NCBI GenBank assembly: GCA_018054915.1 | Contig: JAGPIR010000002.1 | Span: forward strand, 1 to 22,753 | Length of the DNA stretch: 22,753 nucleotides | Direction of reading: 5' to 3' | DNA from: Allobrachymonas sp. | GTDB lineage: Bacteria > Pseudomonadota > Gammaproteobacteria > Burkholderiales > Burkholderiaceae_C | Shown: positions 18,083 to 22,753 of the stretch, one piece after another | How positions within the stretch are numbered: position 1 is the first letter of the stretch | How the letters are laid out: the number at the start of each line of letters is the position of its first letter | Notes under the pieces: model-generated | The model's database searches: none | What the model was told of the DNA's origin: nothing | What the model saw: the letters and a program-made list of their open reading frames with translations, nothing else | Translations under genes and position numbers: made by a program

Positions 18083-20143
18083 TTACTCAAATTCCACAAT
18101 CGGTTGATCCACCGCAAGGCTTTCTCCGGGTGTAGCCAGCACTTTAGCCACCACCGCATCACGCGTGGCAAAGAGTACGTTTTCCATCTTCATGGCCTCG
18201 ATGACAACCACGCGTTCACCGGCCTGCACTTTCTGTCCCAACTGTACTGCCACATGAACCAGCAGCCCCGGCATGGGAGAGAGCACAAACTTGCTCATAT
18301 CTGGTGGCGCCTTGTAGGGCATGAGCTTGTGTAGTTCCGCCGTGCGCGGACTCATCACGATTGCGTCAAGCTGCGTGCCGTTGTGGATGACGCGCGTAAC
18401 CAGCGGATTCTTGCCCATGCCACGCTCCATCTGAACCGTAAACGGCTTGTCATTGACGATGCCACTGATGCGTGCATCCCCGAGCATGTGCCGGACAAGC
18501 AGGTTGTACTCACGGTCACCGCCGGGAGCATGCACGGTGACGACGGTTGGCTTGCCCAGCTCCACTTCGCCCAGGCTGACGTTGACAAAGGTATTCTGCC
18601 CATCCTTGCCAAGTGCGCAAACAGTGAACTTGCGCCTGGGCAAGCGCTTACCGCCTTCCCAAAACTGGCCTTGCAAGCCTTGCGCACGGTTGCGATACCA
18701 CATGTGCAGCCGCGCCGCCAATGCCAGCAGGAAGCACGGATCGTCATGCGGAACGTCTTCCGATCGAAACCCTTGCGCATAGTGTTCGGCAATGAAACCA
18801 GTGTTGAAGTCCCCGCCGATGAATTTGGGATGCGCCAACAGCGCCGCATGGAAGGGAATGTTGCTTTGCACGCCGCGAATGACAAAGCCGTTAAGCGCCT
18901 CACGCGCCTTGGCAATGGCGTCGCTGCGGTCCTTGCCATGCACGATCAGCTTGGCGATCATCGGATCATAGAACATCGAAATTTCACCGCCGTCCTGCAC
19001 GCCGGTATCGATCCGTACGCCATACAGATCCTGTGTGTTGCCCTGCCACATGGTTTGTGGCGGTGGATTAAATCGCACCAGGCGTCCGGTGGACGGCAGG
19101 AAGTTGCGAAACGGATCTTCGGCGTTGATGCGACACTCAATAGCCCAACCGTTACGTTGCACCTGATCCTGCGTAAGCGGCAATTTCTCGCCTGCTGCCA
19201 CACGCAATTGCAGCTCCACCAGATCAAGTCCGGTGATGCACTCGGTGATGGGATGCTCCACCTGCAGACGGGTATTCATTTCCAGGAAATAAAAATCCTG
19301 GTTCTTGCCGACCACGAATTCCACCGTGCCCGCATTCTGGTAATTAACGGCCTTGGCCAGCGCCACGGCCTGTTCGCCCATGGCCTTGCGGGTCGCTTCG
19401 CTGATGAATGGCGACGGTGCTTCTTCGATGATTTTCTGGTGACGGCGCTGAATGGAGCACTCACGCTCGTTGAGGTAGATCACGTTGCCGAAAGCATCAC
19501 CCAACACCTGGATTTCGATGTGGCGCGGCTCCTCGACGAACTTCTCGATGAACACGCGCTCATCGCCAAAACTGTTGCGCGCTTCGTTGCGGCACGACTC
19601 GAAGCCTTCTGCAGCCTCCTTGTCATTGAAAGCCACACGCAAACCCTTCCCGCCGCCGCCGGCGCTGGCCTTGATCATGACCGGATAGCCAATACCTTTG
19701 GCAATTTCCACGGCTTGTTCGGACGAGCCAATCGGGTCGTTGTAACCTGGAATGGTGCTGACATTGGCCTTTAGCGCCAGCTTCTTGGAAGCGATCTTGT
19801 CGCCCATGGCTGCAATGGACGGGTGCTTGGGGCCGATGAACACCAGCCCTTCTTCTTCCACCCGTTTGGCGAACGCTTCATTTTCGGCAAGAAAACCGTA
19901 GCCTGGATGGATGGCCTGGGCGCCGGTTTGCTTGGCCGCCGCGATGATCTTGTCGGCCACCAGATACGACTCACGCGAGGGCGCAGGGCCCAGCAGTACA
20001 GCCTCATCGGCCATCTGTACGTGGCGCGCTTCGCTGTCTGCCTCGGAATAGACTGCCACAGTGGCAACGCCCATTTTCTTGGCCGTCGTGATGATCCGGC
20101 AAGCGATCTCGCCGCGGTTAGCAATCAGGATTTTGGTGAACAT
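18083..20143 (-). CDS. pccA: Propionyl-CoA carboxylase alpha subunit (biotin carboxylase + biotin carrier)
   Basis: The alpha subunit carboxylates its own biotin with ATP and bicarbonate and hands the CO2 to the beta subunit. Of 686 residues, the biotin carboxylase part (about 1-450) shows ILIANRGEIACRI, the glycine loop AGGGGKGLR (161-169), ECSIQRRHQK (228-237) and EMNTRLQVEHPITE (288-301). A linker (BT-like) region follows, and the C-terminal biotinyl domain carries EAMKMEN with biotin Lys652. ATG 20143 (MFTKILIANRGE) has AAGGA 8 nt upstream. The order meaB-pccB-HhH-pccA, and the single-chain BC-BCCP layout, point to propionyl-CoA carboxylase rather than the multi-subunit acetyl-CoA carboxylase. 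A related acyl-CoA substrate cannot be excluded from sequence alone. Confidence 0.93.
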   Translation of the reverse strand: MFTKILIANRGEIACRIITTAKKMGVATVAVYSEADSEARHVQMADEAVLLGPAPSRESYLVADKIIAAAKQTGAQAIHPGYGFLAENEAFAKRVEEEGLVFIGPKHPSIAAMGDKIASKKLALKANVSTIPGYNDPIGSSEQAVEIAKGIGYPVMIKASAGGGGKGLRVAFNDKEAAEGFESCRNEARNSFGDERVFIEKFVEEPRHIEIQVLGDAFGNVIYLNERECSIQRRHQKIIEEAPSPFISEATRKAMGEQAVALAKAVNYQNAGTVEFVVGKNQDFYFLEMNTRLQVEHPITECITGLDLVELQLRVAAGEKLPLTQDQVQRNGWAIECRINAEDPFRNFLPSTGRLVRFNPPPQTMWQGNTQDLYGVRIDTGVQDGGEISMFYDPMIAKLIVHGKDRSDAIAKAREALNGFVIRGVQSNIPFHAALLAHPKFIGGDFNTGFIAEHYAQGFRSEDVPHDDPCFLLALAARLHMWYRNRAQGLQGQFWEGGKRLPRRKFTVCALGKDGQNTFVNVSLGEVELGKPTVVTVHAPGGDREYNLLVRHMLGDARISGIVNDKPFTVQMERGMGKNPLVTRVIHNGTQLDAIVMSPRTAELHKLMPYKAPPDMSKFVLSPMPGLLVHVAVQLGQKVQAGERVVVIEAMKMENVLFATRDAVVAKVLATPGESLAVDQPIVEFE

Positions 20144-20163
20144 GATGGAGTTCCTTAATGAAA

Positions 20164-20460
20164 TCAAATTGTTTTGTCTGCGGTCAGCATGGTCTTGCGC
20201 TGTGCGGTAAATGCCCACCATGGGCGCACGGCACCACCGTTCATGAAATCGTGCGCAGCCAGAAACACGTCCAGCACGCAGGGATCATGACGCTGCCCCA
20301 TCGGCGTACGCAGTGCTTCGTAGATAGCGGCTGGATCCATGCTGCGGACATCCTGTGGCGTGCGAATGCCCGCCTGTACGAGGTCAGCCGCGATCGAGCG
20401 GCCAATATTTGGAATATCGGTCAGCTGTACGGCCTGGGCGGCGATCACGGCTTTGGGCAT
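20164..20460 (-). CDS. Small helix-hairpin-helix protein, Cdd1/pathogenicity-locus type
   Basis: The 98-residue protein starts at ATG 20460, 14 bases behind pccB, and ends 20 bases before pccA, so it is part of the pcc transcript. It has one helix-hairpin-helix motif (LTDIPNIGRSIAADLVQAGI at about 14-33), then VRSMDPAAIYEALRTPMGQRHDPCVLDVFLAAHDFM and a Trp-rich end GAVRPWWAFTAQR. This pattern fits the small Cdd1 family, often annotated as pathogenicity locus or mitomycin resistance protein; those names do not reflect proven function. HhH motifs usually bind DNA without sequence specificity, which is unexpected in a carboxylase operon. The ribosome binding site is poor, so expression may depend on coupling with pccB. 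An upstream extension of 30 codons exists in frame but overlaps pccB. Confidence 0.85.
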   Translation of the reverse strand: MPKAVIAAQAVQLTDIPNIGRSIAADLVQAGIRTPQDVRSMDPAAIYEALRTPMGQRHDPCVLDVFLAAHDFMNGGAVRPWWAFTAQRKTMLTADKTI

Positions 20461-20474
20461 GGCAGCGTAAACGC

Positions 20475-22007
<1,533 letters not shown>

Positions 22008-22027
22008 AGTTTTGACGTCTAAACATA

Positions 22028-22048
22028 GATGCATGCAGTGATGCATGC
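22028..22048. repeat. 9-bp direct repeat between meaB and pccB
   Basis: GATGCATGC occurs twice (22028-22036 and 22040-22048) with a 3-nt spacer. Each copy contains overlapping palindromes (ATGCAT, GCATGC). It fills much of the 50-base gap before pccB and might be a regulator site, an RNA hairpin, or a chance or slippage product. Confidence 0.5.
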
Positions 22049-22057
22049 GGGGGTTGA

Positions 22058-22753
22058 TTATTCATTGCACGAGCCGGGCCCGAAAGCATGGGGCGCACCA
22101 CTATCGGAACTGGCCGCCGGAACATAATTGCCGATCCCGGATCGCTGCAGCAACTGGCGCGCCGCCGTGGATGCGGCCAGTTGGCCGAGCCGGACTTTTT
22201 CCTGCACGGCCGGCAAAACCTCGCGAACCTGCGGGCTGGTACGGAATGCCTCACGCAACCCCGTATCGATACGCTCCCACATCCAGGCCAGCGATTGCTG
22301 CTGTCGGCGCATGGCCAGCCGTCCGTTGGCGGTTTGCACTTCACGGAACTGGACAACGGCCCCCCAGAATGCATCGAGCCCTTCGCCCTTGAGGCCGCTG
22401 ATCTGCAATACCTGCGGTTGCCAGCATGCCGCGTCGTGCGCCGCACGCTGCGGATTTCCGTGCAGGCCGAACAGACGCAGAGCCGACTGGATCTGCGCGC
22501 GGGCGCGCATTGCGGCCACTTCATCGAGATCAGCCTTATTAATGACGACCAGATCGGCAATTTCCATCACGCCCTTCTTGATGGCCTGTAGATCGTCACC
22601 CGCATTGGGCAATTGCAGAAGCACAAACAGGTCGACCATGCCATGCACGGCGGTTTCGCTCTGTCCCACGCCCACGGTCTCAATCAGCACGACATCGTAA
22701 CCGGCGGCCTCACAGACCAGCATGGCTTCGCGGGTCTTGTCGGCCACACCGCC
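22058..22753 (-). CDS. meaB: MeaB G-protein chaperone of methylmalonyl-CoA mutase (5' end outside window)
   Basis: MeaB (also called ArgK or YgfD) is a GTPase that loads and protects B12-dependent methylmalonyl-CoA mutase. The window holds 231 C-terminal codons of a family of about 330. The frame stays open to the right edge and begins [32 protein letters not shown] (Walker B/switch), [31 protein letters not shown] (G4) and [13 protein letters not shown] (G5 area) are clear; the P-loop lies outside. The tail after the GTPase fold is helical and ends in a Ser/Gly/Ala-rich stretch. The mutase gene is expected just outside the window, upstream. With pccB and pccA this gives the propionyl-CoA to succinyl-CoA route. 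Confidence 0.93.
   Translation of the reverse strand, partial: GGVADKTREAMLVCEAAGYDVVLIETVGVGQSETAVHGMVDLFVLLQLPNAGDDLQAIKKGVMEIADLVVINKADLDEVAAMRARAQIQSALRLFGLHGNPQRAAHDAACWQPQVLQISGLKGEGLDAFWGAVVQFREVQTANGRLAMRRQQQSLAWMWERIDTGLREAFRTSPQVREVLPAVQEKVRLGQLAASTAARQLLQRSGIGNYVPAASSDSGAPHAFGPGSCNE

Noticed and set aside
18383..19774. 463-codon open frame on the plus strand, opposite pccA
   Set aside because: It lies wholly antisense to a well-matched pccA, starts and ends without operon context, and its translation has no recognisable domain. Long antisense frames are common in GC-rich genes.

Overview
The window reads as ordinary chromosomal DNA from a moderately GC-rich betaproteobacterium, most likely Burkholderiales. 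The evidence is a fab cluster running straight into an rpoE-rseA-rseB-Do protease-lepA block, a DUF3460 gene fused by overlap to scpA, an rpmB-rpmG pair, and a meaB-pccB-HhH-pccA propionyl-CoA operon. I see no insertion sequence, prophage, CRISPR array, tRNA or rRNA, and no candidate for a new multi-gene system. The interest lies in one broken gene, several non-coding inverted repeats and some gene-order anomalies.

Layout. (1) 1-10918, all minus strand: fabH-fabD-fabG-acpP-fabF (type II fatty acid synthesis), a two-TM YgfX-like protein, then rpoE, rseA, rseB and a periplasmic Do-like protease (sigma-E envelope stress module). A strong terminator follows, then lepA. Most junctions are short or overlapping (TGA/ATG or TGA/TTG), so lipid synthesis and envelope stress genes probably share transcripts. 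lepA carries an in-frame TAG 20 codons before the window edge, with recognisable LepA sequence continuing beyond it. (2) 11066-12133, minus: an adenosine/adenine deaminase in the place where plsX usually lies. (3) 12399-15939, plus: metG, a 365-base gap, then DUF3460-scpA. (4) 16126-17234, minus: a very alanine-rich small lipoprotein, a low-GC stretch of about 500 bases, and glnB. (5) 17507-17947, plus: rpmB-rpmG, closed by a near-perfect bidirectional terminator. (6) 18083-22753, minus: meaB (cut by the window edge), pccB, a small helix-hairpin-helix protein and pccA, the carboxylation part of the methylmalonyl-CoA route for propionyl-CoA.

Non-coding signals worth noting are a 12-bp perfect inverted repeat enclosing the probable rpmB promoter, a 9-bp perfect repeat abutting the probable acpP -10 box, a 16-bp perfect palindrome ahead of the lipoprotein gene, two hairpins between acpP and fabF, and a terminator about 300 bases beyond glnB that implies an extended glnB transcript or an independent small RNA.
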